A stretch of 60,000 nucleotides of DNA from Gnetum montanum (lineage: Eukaryota > Streptophyta > Gnetopsida > Gnetales > Gnetaceae), in assembly GCA_015680685.1 (NCBI GenBank), contig MNCI01008086.1, positions 316,879 to 376,878 of the forward strand. The letters are read 5' to 3'. Of this stretch, positions 11,476 through 20,541 are shown piece by piece. The notes under the pieces were generated by a model. It did no database searches. It was not told where the DNA came from and worked only from the letters and a program-made list of their open reading frames with translations. Position 1 is the first letter of the stretch, and each line of letters starts with the position of its first letter. The translations under genes and the position numbers were made by a program.

Positions 11476-11600
11476 CTATGAGTCTTCACCCACACCATCA
11501 TTCCCTGTTTCATTGGGTCCTGCATCTTCATTCGGATCTTATGCAACAAAGAAAATAAAACAATGAGTTAAAGCTAAAACAAAGGCTTTTATAAAATAAA

Positions 11601-12448
11601 CTATGACACAACAAAAGAGTGACTAACTTGAGATGGCCCCGCATCTGTTTTGGGAGGTATCCTATCCATGCTAACTGTAAGACATCACAGGATCTCCTCC
11701 TCAATAATGTTGGCCCAATTCCTATCTCCTAGATTAGTGTTTGTTGTAACCTTCTATTTTTCCATGGCTATCCATCTAGGTGGCCCTGGGGAAAAGGTGG
11801 TAGTGGTGGTCTCACTAGCAGGCAGGGTCATTTCCCTTTCGGGAGATTCACTGACCATCACCTGTTGCATGAACTTTTCATAAGCCTCAGAAGCACCAAT
11901 AACATCAAAGAATAGCTCATGGGTATGAAACTTGATTGAAGCATCCCGGTACTATCCATGATAGGTGGAACATTCTATTTTATACATATGCTTATGATTC
12001 TTCTGTGCCTATCCCCACTCGTAAACCTTGGCGCTATAATCCTTCTAGTCTTGGTTCTTTTGGGCTAGAAGGTCCAATTGCATGTGTTGTTCGATGATCT
12101 CACATGTGGCTTCATTTTTTCTTTGCACAGTCATCCAATACCTTGCATAGTCAATGATGGCCGTACATCAACTACCATCGCGAGTGTCCCAGGCTAGCAG
12201 GAATTCATTCCTACATTGGAGATCCCCCACCTCGGCAGTTAGGTTGGCCTTTTCCTTCTCAAGATTTTGTACCCGCTTCCAGGGGTCTTCATTTACACAC
12301 CTACACTCTCATAAGGAGTGCACCAAGTACAACGCACATTTACTTGCTTCATTGTATATGTGAGTAGGTACCTCAGCTACCTTTGGTGGAAGTTCAGGCA
12401 TGACGTCGACCTCAACAGCTTGCTTAGGATCCCACTTGAGATAGGAGG
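11601..12448 (-). other. Antisense gene, exon 6, helical C-terminal part
   Basis: Follows the acceptor gttggtag (12,449) in frame. It reads SYLKWDPKQAVEVDVMPELP, VQNLEKEKANLTAEVGDLQC, IIDYARYWMTVQRKNEATC, LDLLAQKNQD and later LFFDVIGASEAYEKFMQQV and WANIIEEEIL. The heptad-like spacing suggests a coiled coil. About seven in-frame stops (TAG, TGA) are present. The frame ends at TAG 11,603-11,601; alternatively GTTAGT near 11,634 may splice to a short acidic exon ending at 11,476. Confidence 0.55.
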
Positions 12449-12537
12449 CTACCAACCACACACGAGAGAGTATTAGTCATAGTGACATAGCAAAATTACA
12501 ACAACATAAAAAACCTAGCGTAGCAACTTTAACATAC

Positions 12538-12974
12538 CAATCTCTAAATCAATTTGCCTTAGACAGTCGATAATGTCATTGACCACTCCCTCCATAAACG
12601 TGAGCTTGTCGGGGGTATCGGTCTAGGGTTGGAGACAGATCGAAGAAGAAGGACTAGGGGCATCAATAGTGGTGTCCACTACACAAGAAAACATGTTAGC
12701 TTCTACCCAGCAAATCCTTAGGGATGATAGCGCGGGGGGGTGTGGTGTGTGTCATCCATCAACACACTATTAAACAAGCGGTCAAACTCACCAGCATCAA
12801 ATTGAAGCCCCTCTCTTTCCAACTGACTCAATAGTGTGGCGGCATCCTCAACACTCATTTGCCCCTTCGGTATTGTATCACATTTGGTAAAAAGGTCATC
12901 GGCAGGGGCCTCTTCCTCTATGCCAAGGGCCTCTTTCTCTGCAGCTGGGACCTCTTCCTCTTCTTCTTCTTCCT
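12538..12974 (-). other. Antisense gene, exon 5 with Glu-rich stretch and frameshift
   Basis: Starts after an excellent acceptor (gttttttcaatag, 12,975) and opens with a run of glutamates, then VPAAEKEALG, MSVEDAATLLSQLEREGLQ and FDAGEFDRLFNSVLMDD. A 7-base G run at 12,735-12,741 (C on this strand) shifts the frame; beyond it the frame reads VVDTTIDAPSPSSSIC and FMEGVVNDIIDCLRQIDLEI up to GTATGT at 12,537. Confidence 0.6.
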
Positions 12975-13098
12975 CTATTGAAAAAACGTAATCACAGTAA
13001 GCAGGGTACTCCAAATTTAAACGGGCGCTATGCTATGCGATGCTACATAGCGTATCACAACGTAGCAAATGCTACACTAACAAAATAGTCAAGCATAC

Positions 13099-14151
13099 TA
13101 ACCAACTAGGGGCTGCACTCTATGGACTTTGAGGCACAAATTTCCCCCCTCTCTTCGTTTGTATGGGGAGGCTCTTCTATAGGAAGAGACTTCTTATGTT
13201 GTAGCCTAGTCTTCATTGTTTCTGTAATGAGGTGTTCCATCCTTAACACATTGCCTGTGTTAATGGGAGGTGCCTCTCCCACACTATCTTGGGCATGAAA
13301 GGGGCATGCCACCTAATCCCTCATCGTTATTAAAAGTGATTCCCTGATAGCTTCTGGGGGGTCTTGGGATTAGGTGGTATGAGAAACCTGGCAAATCCAT
13401 GGCTTCGATACCTAGTTATGATCTTGTTGTATCTAGATGCCATTTTCATGGACTATTAAGAACTTTGCAAAGCATTGCAAGAAAGCTATGACAAAGGCAT
13501 AGTGCACATTGAAACGAGACTCAAGCTTCTCACTAAGCTTGACCATCTTAACATGCAAACCTTCTGAAAGGTATCTGGCCCAGTTGTAATAGGTTCCTTC
13601 CTCCATGACCTTCCTCATTATCCAAGTCTACTCCACTCTAAGGATTTTCCCTTGAGAGAGTAGCTTGGGGAAGGCATGGGCACGGAAGACAGGGTAAATC
13701 ATTTTAGCCATCGTTAACTTGACCTTGTGGATGTAGATTCCCTTTCGATCCTTGCTTGTTCTTAGCTATTCCTCGATATCCCCTTGATGGTTTGCATCTT
13801 TCCTAGATTTTTCTCCTACAGGAAGACCATTAGAAGGGATGTCGAAAAGATCTGCAAACAGTTGGTTATTGATTTCAAACACCACCTGCACACCATGAAC
13901 GCATGTGTGGAAGTGGTCAGCCTTCTCGGAAAAGGAATTAGCTAAGGAAAGCATTTCTGTAGCCGAGATACTTGGATTTATAGCCAGAAACAAATCCATA
14001 AGCCTAGCCTTCTGAATGTTATGAACAAGGGTGGTTGGGGCCCCATTGTAGAGCCAACATTGGGTCTCCTCCACCTCCTCATACTTGAAAAAGAGGTTGG
14101 TATCATCACGCCCAGAGGTGATCACTGTGACCTCTAGGGATTCCTTCGCTA
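13099..14151 (-). other. Antisense gene, exon 4 (longest)
   Basis: Follows the acceptor tggtgcag (14,152), with a tactaac branch-like sequence about 35 nt upstream. It encodes AKESLEVTVITSGRDD, CWLYNGAPTTLVHNIQKARL and FEINNQLFADLFDIPSNGLP, then after stops WARYLSEGLHVKMVKLSEKL and FNVHYAFVIAFLQCFAKFL. All pieces stay in one frame from 14,151 to 13,099 despite seven stops, mostly TAG. A further small intron around 13,320-13,400 is possible (tag/gtatcg to ggattag). Confidence 0.62.
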
Positions 14152-14241
14152 CTGCACCAGTTAGCCACAAACAAGAAAGTTAGTAAAGTCAGAAAGCATA
14201 TAATCACTTAAACATATAAAAAAATGCAAATTTTAGCATAC

Positions 14242-14516
14242 GAGGCTTAAATGGTGTAGGAAACGGTGGAAGTTCCACCAGAATGTCTTTAACGGTGATC
14301 GGTTGATGCGATGCCCATTTGCTATCCAACCAGCCAACTTCCTTACGTTTTCCATAAAGTTTGGAATACCTAGTTGGATAGCTTTTAAAATCAAGCCCAA
14401 GTTGTTTGATCACACTAGCATGCACGTTCCCAGTAGAGGAGAACTCTTGCAGGGCTGTTTGGGCCACTACCAACATATCCATGTTACCGTAAAGATCGCC
14501 CTCGTCGATATAAAAC
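14242..14516 (-). other. Antisense gene, exon 3
   Basis: Fully open. It follows the acceptor ttgccag (14,517) and joins exon 2 as IGK-FYIDEGDLYGNMDML without a frame change across a 71-bp intron. It ends at PPFPTPFKP before GTATGC at 14,241. An open exon flanked by canonical sites at both ends is the best single piece of evidence for splicing. Confidence 0.68.
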
Positions 14517-14587
14517 CTGGCAACATACAAGAACATAGTAAGAATTTTTTCTAGCGTAACACATTAAAATACCTTCATAGGACTCAC

Positions 14588-15037
14588 TTGCCAATGTAGT
14601 AAATAGTTTCAAGTGGGTTATAAAAATAGGTGCCCATGTGATGGGCAACATACAACGTGTTGTACAAGTGGTAGCATTTGTATTCAGGCATGTCCCAGAT
14701 CCAACTTAGGCATCTCAAACCCCTTGGATGTTGGCTTGAGCTTTCTATCCCTTTGCCCCCCATCGACTCGTTAGCTAGGAACTATAGAATGCCTCAGTTT
14801 ACCCATGGCAACAATGTTTCTGTAAGCACAGCTGCTATCTTGGCCAATAAGTGTGACCATACGATCACACTAAAATGGTGAAGGAGGAACTCTAGGAACT
14901 CCCATGCACCTTCCTGGAACCAAACTGTCTGCTCCCCTACCTGTGTGTGGGATGGTGGGGCATTGGCCACGGGTTCACTGAGGTAGCATAGGACTCCTAC
15001 CACTTCAATGATAATCAAAATGTGTTTCAACATGACC
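14588..15037 (-). other. Antisense gene, exon 2
   Basis: Begins after the acceptor ...tatcatgtag at 15,038 and reads VMLKHILIIIEVVGVLCYLS, then WFQEGAWEFLEFLLHHFSV and LAKIAAVLTETLLPW. After a TGA and a TAG in the same frame it resumes as FLANESMGG and ends PLETIYYIG just before GTGAGT at 14,587. The two stops sit where Trp or Gln codons would fit. No known domain is recognised. Confidence 0.6.
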
Positions 15038-15092
15038 CTACATGATAAAGTATCAAACGATTAGCATTGTGTTCAAGTGATGATCATTGATG

Positions 15093-15204
15093 TAGCGTAG
15101 CATGACCTTCTATTTACATATAGCGTAGCGTGACCCTCTATTTGCATATAGCGTAGCATGACCCTCTATCTACAGGTAGCGTAGCATGATCCTTCAGTTA
15201 CAAA
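15093..15204. repeat. 28-bp tandem repeat, four copies
   Basis: Units beginning tagcgtagcatgacc start at 15,093, 15,121, 15,149 and 15,177, exactly 28 bp apart; the last is diverged. The array lies in the first intron of the antisense gene. The surrounding 15,200-15,700 stretch has further scattered gtagcgtag/gtaacgtag words. Confidence 0.85.
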
Positions 15205-16093
15205 TTTTCCTTTAGCATGAAATAATAAGTCCCCCATAGAATAGAAGTAAACATCGCATGCAACGTAACAAACGTGTAGTGTAACGTATGCAGTTAAGCC
15301 CTGTGTAGTGTAACAATAGAAGATACACCCCACAGTGCGATAGTTACATGTTACATAGCACAACATAATAGACATGCCTAATACAGCACAATGTAACAGT
15401 TATGCTTTCACATAAAGGTGACGGCTACGTTACCCACAGCATAGCAGGACGAATACACCGCATGTAGCGTAGAAAATGAACAAGTACAAATAGACATATA
15501 ATAATGTAACAAATAGAGCACTGTAACATGCATTGCAGCATAGCAAATATTTGGCAATATAATGAATTTAACAGCGTAGCAACGTTACAAGTTTGATAGT
15601 GTAGTAGCATAACAGACTACTAATAAAATGACCTAATGGCTTGACAACATAACAATATAGCGTAATAGCAACAAAAATGTTATAGCCTTAACAACGTAGG
15701 TGAAAAAAAAATTCACAGTGCCCTCATTGCCCTGACCCAACTCTACTGCATGAAATATCTCGTCCTACACCATGCCAAGCATGTGTCACACTATTGCAAA
15801 AAAAAAAATATGCAAACGAACAAACTCCTCTAAGGGTGGTACACTACGTCGCCTAGAACTGCTCAAACCCCTATGGTAACATAGTCTCCATTTTTAACAA
15901 TGGCAGCTAGAGCAGTACCACATGCAGCCATAGCGTAGCAATCATATGGTTGCTACAGCCAAGTAGTGATAACCACAATGTAGTGGCTGAAACGACAATA
16001 AAAATAGTGACGATAAAATGACAGCAGCAACGGTAATGGCAACCTAACCCGATGCATCACACAATGGAAGTAAGGATAATGTAAGGACCTACC

Positions 16094-16211
16094 AAGCAGA
16101 TGAAGCCTCTTGTTGCACCTCAACACATGCCTTGGAAAGGTGTCCCAGAGTGTCCCTCACCTCGTCCACCTTGGTCAGTCCTAGATGCTTTCATTCACCT
16201 TTGTGCGCCAT
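16094..16211 (-). other. Antisense gene, exon 1 (coding part)
   Basis: Starts ATGGCGCACAAAGG and encodes MAHKGE, a TGA stop, then LTKVDEVRDTLGHLSKAC and a Gln/Glu/Ala-rich end. The TGA could come from CGA by cytosine deamination. Exon end is placed before GTAGGT (16,092-16,087), in phase 2, which joins in frame to exon 2. The residue at 16,093 belongs to the boundary, so placement is good to one base or so. Confidence 0.55.
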
Positions 16212-16344
16212 TACCATGTTTACAAATCGGTAGTACCAGTTACTACACTAAGCTTGCTACACACTCTCTCTTTGTTTGATCATGCTATGCTTTGAGTGTG
16301 GGCTCTGACAAGGAAAATGACAAGTTTACCAAGGATTAATCCCT

Positions 16345-16352
16345 TATTTATA
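16345..16352 (-). promoter_or_regulatory. TATA box of the antisense gene
   Basis: On the minus strand this reads TATAAATA in the context gctataaataaggg. It lies 133 bp upstream of the first ATG of the antisense gene, giving a 5' UTR of about 100 nt if transcription starts 30 bp downstream. Nothing in the sense layout explains a strong TATA element here. It is not derived from the LTR promoter by visible homology outside the 8-mer. Confidence 0.6.
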
Positions 16353-16359
16353 GCCAACA

Positions 16360-17057
16360 TGGTAAAACACTTGTCATTTTCATGCTCTGAGTAATGTGGG
16401 ACACTGTTGCAGTGTAGCACTATTGTAACGCAATCCCACTATAGTGTAGCATTCATCTGCAGCGCAGTAAGTGGGCCCACCAAATATTTTCGCTCCACAT
16501 TTGCAAATTTTAAATCAACAATCCACAAAGACCTTAAACTAGGAACATTAGCCTACAATACAACCCACCATGGTCCGCAAAGACCTTAAACTAAGAATGT
16601 TAACCTACAATATAGCCCAGTAATAGTCCATAAAGACCTTAAACTAGCAATCTTAACCTATAACGAAGTCCATATAACGGTTTCCCATGACCTTAAACTA
16701 ACAATCTTAATAGTTTTTTTTACATTTTAGATCCATTAACAGTCTACTGTGACCTTAAATTGGCAATTTTAGCATTCATTTTATATCTTAGACGAAACTT
16801 TACATGATCACAGTCCACCATGACCTTAAACTGGTAATTTTAGCACTCTCTCTATAATGTAGCCTAGTGATGGTCTGCCATGACCTTAAAATGGTAATTT
16901 TAACATTCATTTTACATTTTAAACCAAACTATTACACTATTGCGGTCCGCTAAGACCTTAAAATAGCAATTATCTTATGTTGCATCATTGATTTACATTA
17001 CATGTTGTTGCCTCAAATAGGTATCACTTGACTTGGTTTATTTGCTTGTTGGGATAG
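16360..17057. repeat. Array of gaccttaaact units upstream of RT
   Basis: The motif gaccttaaact or gaccttaaat occurs at 16,530, 16,582, 16,635, 16,689, 16,751, 16,822, 16,882 and 16,954, spacing 52-72 bp. Between units gtccacca/catgacc and gcaattttagca lines are shared. It lies just upstream of the antisense promoter and of RT. The right end, tttgcttgttgggatag at 17,041-17,057, would serve as a sense splice acceptor. Confidence 0.75.
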
Positions 17058-18260
17058 GTCCGCTCTGAAAAATGGCTATGCATGGTGATCTTGGTTTGCC
17101 TTTGATCTTAACGGGTCCATACGACAGATTTACAAGATGCTTGAATTCAGAATTGATTAACTTTGAGTTGTCCTCTCACAATACTATAGCATCCTTGGAA
17201 ACATCCCTAGATTGGCCCAAACATCTAGTCCAAGCCTTAGACCTAGAGGCCAGGGATGTGACTGAGGACCCTCTTATTGAAATCCCCATAACTACCACTA
17301 GGGGTGAAGCAAAGACCTTGAAGGTTAGCTCTTTATTACATCCACAGGTACACCAAAACATTTCCAAGGTTCTCCATGACAAGATTAAAGTGTTTGCATG
17401 TTCATATGATGACATGCCAGGCCTTGACTCGTAGCTCATACAACACAACATTATCCTAGATCTGCATGTCAAGGAAGTTAAGCAAAAAGCTCATAAGATC
17501 AAACTAGAGATTGCACTAGTTGTACGCAATGAGATCACCAAGCTTTACCAAGCTAGTTTCATCTGGGCGGTTGATTACTTGGAATGGGTATCGAACATCG
17601 TTGTAGTTTCTAAGAAAATGGGAGGTATATAAATTTGTATAGACTTTCAAGACTTGAACAAAGCAACAATTAAAGATGATTTCCCATTGCCAAGTATCGA
17701 TCAACTTATAAACACTATGGCCGATCATGCTTTACTATCCTTCATGGATGGGTTTTTAGGCTATAACCAAATCTGCATAAACCCAAAGCATCAGTTGTCA
17801 ACCACTTTCATGACCCCTTGGGGAACCTTTTGTTATACAATGATGCCTTTTGGACCCAAAAAAACTGGAGAAACCTACCAACAAGCGATGACATATAATT
17901 TTAGCGACTACATCTTGGAGAGATTGAATGATTACATGGATGATATAGTAGTCAAGTTTAAGGGAGCTATTAATCATCCCATTGATCTCAATATAGTCCT
18001 TCAACGTTGTCAGAGGCATGACCTATGCCTTAACCCTAAGAAGTGTGTTTTTGGAGTTAAAACTGCATGCATGCTAGGTTTTGTAGTGTCGGAAACATGC
18101 ATACAAGTGGACCTTGATAAAGTGAGCACCATCATCAACTTAGCATTGCCTACAAACCTTAAAGAGCTACATGGGTTGCAAGGTAGAGTATAGTTTATCA
18201 AAAGGTTTATCTCGAGGTTGATAGACAAGTTACAACCCATGCAACACCTACTTAAAAAGG
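17058..18260 (+). pseudogene. pol: Element B reverse transcriptase
   Basis: Opens with MAMHGDLGLPLILTG and a pre-RT segment (LHDKIKVFACSYDDMPGLDS) typical of Tat pol. After a TAG, RT blocks follow: SNIVVVSKKMGGI, ICIDFQDLNKATIKDDFPLP, IDQLINTMADHALLSFMDG, GYNQI and TTFMTPWGTFCYTMMPFG. The catalytic box is YMDD at 17,933-17,944, then LCLNPKKCVFGV and LGFVVSE. RT copies the genomic RNA in the particle. The protein lacks only a few residues to stops (TAG at about 17,432, TAA at about 17,629, TAG at about 18,191). It follows a gap of about 6.2 kb after protease. Confidence 0.9.
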
Positions 18261-18740
18261 GGGCCAAATTTGAGTGGATAGATCAATGTCAACAAGCCTT
18301 TGATAACCTAAAGAAAGAGCTTTTACATCTTCTAACTGTTTACCCACCACAGAGGAATAAGCCTTTCTATATCTACCTTGCCACTTCGGACACATCTATT
18401 GCTACTTTGCTATGTCAAAAAAAAAGAAGATGATGGGTCTGAAATCTTGATCTACTACTTAAGCCATGCATTAATAGCATACAAGGAAAAGTACAATGAG
18501 GTAGAAAAATATTATCTTGCCTTAGTATTTGCGCTAAAAAAGTGGAGACATTACCTATTTTGTAGCAAGGTCAACATCATATGTAAGAGCAACATACTTC
18601 AAGTTATCACAACAAACTTGTACGAGAGTAGTAGGATAGCTTGATGGAAAGCTATAACGGTAGAATTCGATTTACATTATGTAGCTCAATCATCAACAAA
18701 GGGTCAAGTAATAGCCACATAGCTTACAACTTCATCAATT
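18261..18740 (+). pseudogene. pol: Element B first RNase H domain
   Basis: After RT the connection reads FEWIDQCQQAFDNLKKELLH, then the RNase H start FYIYLATSDTSIATLLCQ and, after a frameshift in the nine-A run at 18,418-18,426, YYLSHALIAYKEKYNEVEKY and VFALKKWRHYLF. This is the usual gypsy RNase H that degrades the RNA strand of the hybrid. The catalytic series is degraded (D-x-S-x where DAS is expected). Confidence 0.8.
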
Positions 18741-19340
18741 TATGATCAAGCAATAATAGAACCCGAATTCCTAGATGAACACATCAATAGCCTAAACTTT
18801 GTACCATTGAATTTTGAAGCAAGCTTACATTTTGATGGTGCTTCAACTACACGAGGTGGAAGCACCACCGTAGTTATCACATTTCCCTCCAGAGAAATTT
18901 GATCCTTTACATATTACTTTACATTCCTTTATATGAACAACATAGCTGAGTATGAAGGACTCCTTAGGGACCTCTTAGTAGCCCAAGAGCTAAAGATTCA
19001 ACATTTGGTAGTTTAGGGCGATTTGCAATTAGTTGTTAACTAGATCACTAAAGTCTATGCTTGCAAGGCTTTGCATTTGCAACCTTATTATGATCTAGTT
19101 GAGAGTTTGCTAAAATAGTTTGCAACATTGGACATTAACATGTACCTTGCAATGAGAACATCATAGTTGATGCACTAGCTACGTTAGCATTGAATGTGCC
19201 ATCCCACTTGTTTGCCACTTTGCCTGTTTCAATAATAGAATGCACAAATCCTATTACTCAAGTAGTACATGTTGCATTTGTCAATGCCACAGATGTCCAA
19301 GAGTGGTAGGCCAACATTAAGGCTTACCTTCAGCATAAAA
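18741..19340 (+). pseudogene. pol: Element B second (archaeal-type) RNase H domain
   Basis: LHFDGASTTRGGSTTVVI puts an aspartate at 18,834. NNIAEYEGLLRDLLVAQELK puts a glutamate at 18,948. LVV, a stop, then GDLQLVVN puts an aspartate at 19,020. This D-E-D series with the AEYE and GDxxLV signatures is the archaeal-type RNase H that only Tat-lineage gypsy elements carry in addition to the first, so it supports the lineage call. Three TAG codons break it (near 19,014, 19,041 and 19,118). Confidence 0.75.
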
Positions 19341-20541
19341 AACCCCCACATGGCTTGACATTCGCTCAAAAGGATGCAATTCAAAAGCATGCCCAGCAAA
19401 ATGTCCTTATAGGAGATAACACCTTATGCAAATGCTCCTTTGATGGGATATTGCTAACTTGCATCAATGGGGAAGAAGCACAAAATTTTTTTTTTACGAA
19501 ATCCATAGGGACTATGTGGAGGACACATAGCCCCTAGGGCTATGGAAGAAAAATTAGATGCCTTAGGTATTACTGGCCTTGCATCGAATGAGATTTCCTT
19601 GCCAAAGTTAGCATGTGTGATGTATGTCAATGCTATGCAAATCTCATACACGTGTTGCCTACTGAGTTACATCCTACATAGATTACGTGGCTATTCCAAT
19701 GATGGGGACTAGACATCATAGGGCCCATAACACCTAAGTCTTTCGTAGGACATAACTTCATAATCACCGCAACCGAATACTTCACGAAGTGGGTGGAGGC
19801 TATTCCCCTAAAAATACATCTCAACAGGTTTGCCACTTTATCTTAGATAAAATAGTAATAAGGTTTGGTCTTCCCATGACTATTCTAACAAAAAATGGGC
19901 CATAATTTAGTAGCACAGAAACCAAAACCTTTTGCGATAACCTTGGAATTAAGCAATTTTTTTCATCGCCATACTACCCACAGGAAAATGGTCAGGCAGA
20001 GACAACAAATAAGGCCATCATTAACCTACTAAAAAAGATGCTTAGTAGTAGTAAAAGGTGATGGCACGAGCAAATCCTCTATGTGTTGTGGGCTTACCAC
20101 ACGACATGTTGAACAGCTACATGTAAGACTCCATATAGTCTTGTTTACGAATTTGAAGTAGTATTACCTCTTCAATTGTAGGTTTCGTCACTTCGGATGA
20201 TCCTTTCAAACATTGTAGACAAGGCTCAAAATAACGAGTCAAGGATTATTGATCTTGAATTCATAGAGGAGGAGCATGCCTAAATAGTTGATCGCATTGA
20301 ATGGTACCAGGACAAGCAATGGCAAAAGCACCACGCCAATTTACATCAATAGCTGATCAAGAAGGGGGACCTAGTCCTCAAAGCCATTCGTGAGCATGTA
20401 AACAAATTTTCAGCTAACTGGGAAGGCCCTTTTATAGTCATGAAAGCCTATGAGAACAGGGCCTCCAAACTAGCTGACATGGATGGCAACAAGTTCGCAA
20501 ATCCTGTGAACCACTTGTATCTCAAGCCATACTACGTTTAA
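19341..20541 (+). pseudogene. pol: Element B integrase
   Basis: The zinc-binding region is degraded. The core reads WGLDIIGPITPKS (first aspartate codon at 19,712-19,714), HNFIITATEYFTKWVEAIPL, then FGLPMTILTKNGP, where the usual SDNG second aspartate is replaced by lysine at about 19,890. The third residue is intact in YPQENGQAETTNKA (glutamate codon 19,999-20,001). The C-terminal part VNKFSANWEGPFIVMKAYEN and HLYLKPYYV ends in TAA at 20,539-20,541. Loss of the second catalytic acid would disable strand transfer even without the stops and frameshifts. Confidence 0.87.

Larger units (their letters stand above)
11476..16211 (-). pseudogene. Spliced antisense gene inside element B (six or seven exons)
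   Basis: On the strand opposite to gag-pol a protein-like reading runs from ATG at 16,211 to about 11,601, or 11,476 with a last exon. Five introns can be placed at 16,092-15,038, 14,587-14,517, 14,241-14,152, 13,098-12,975 and 12,537-12,449. All are GT-AG and all restore the frame when removed. The 5' sites read GTAGGT, GTGAGT, GTATGC, GTATGC and GTATGT. The predicted product is about 1,200-1,300 residues: helical N-terminal part, a central part (FEINNQLFADLFDIPSNGLP), an acidic stretch, then a helical, probably coiled-coil C-terminus. About 13 in-frame stops and one frameshift in a 7-base G/C run show decay. The central part resembles plant mobile-domain or putative plant transposon proteins in layout only; function is unknown. 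Confidence 0.7.
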
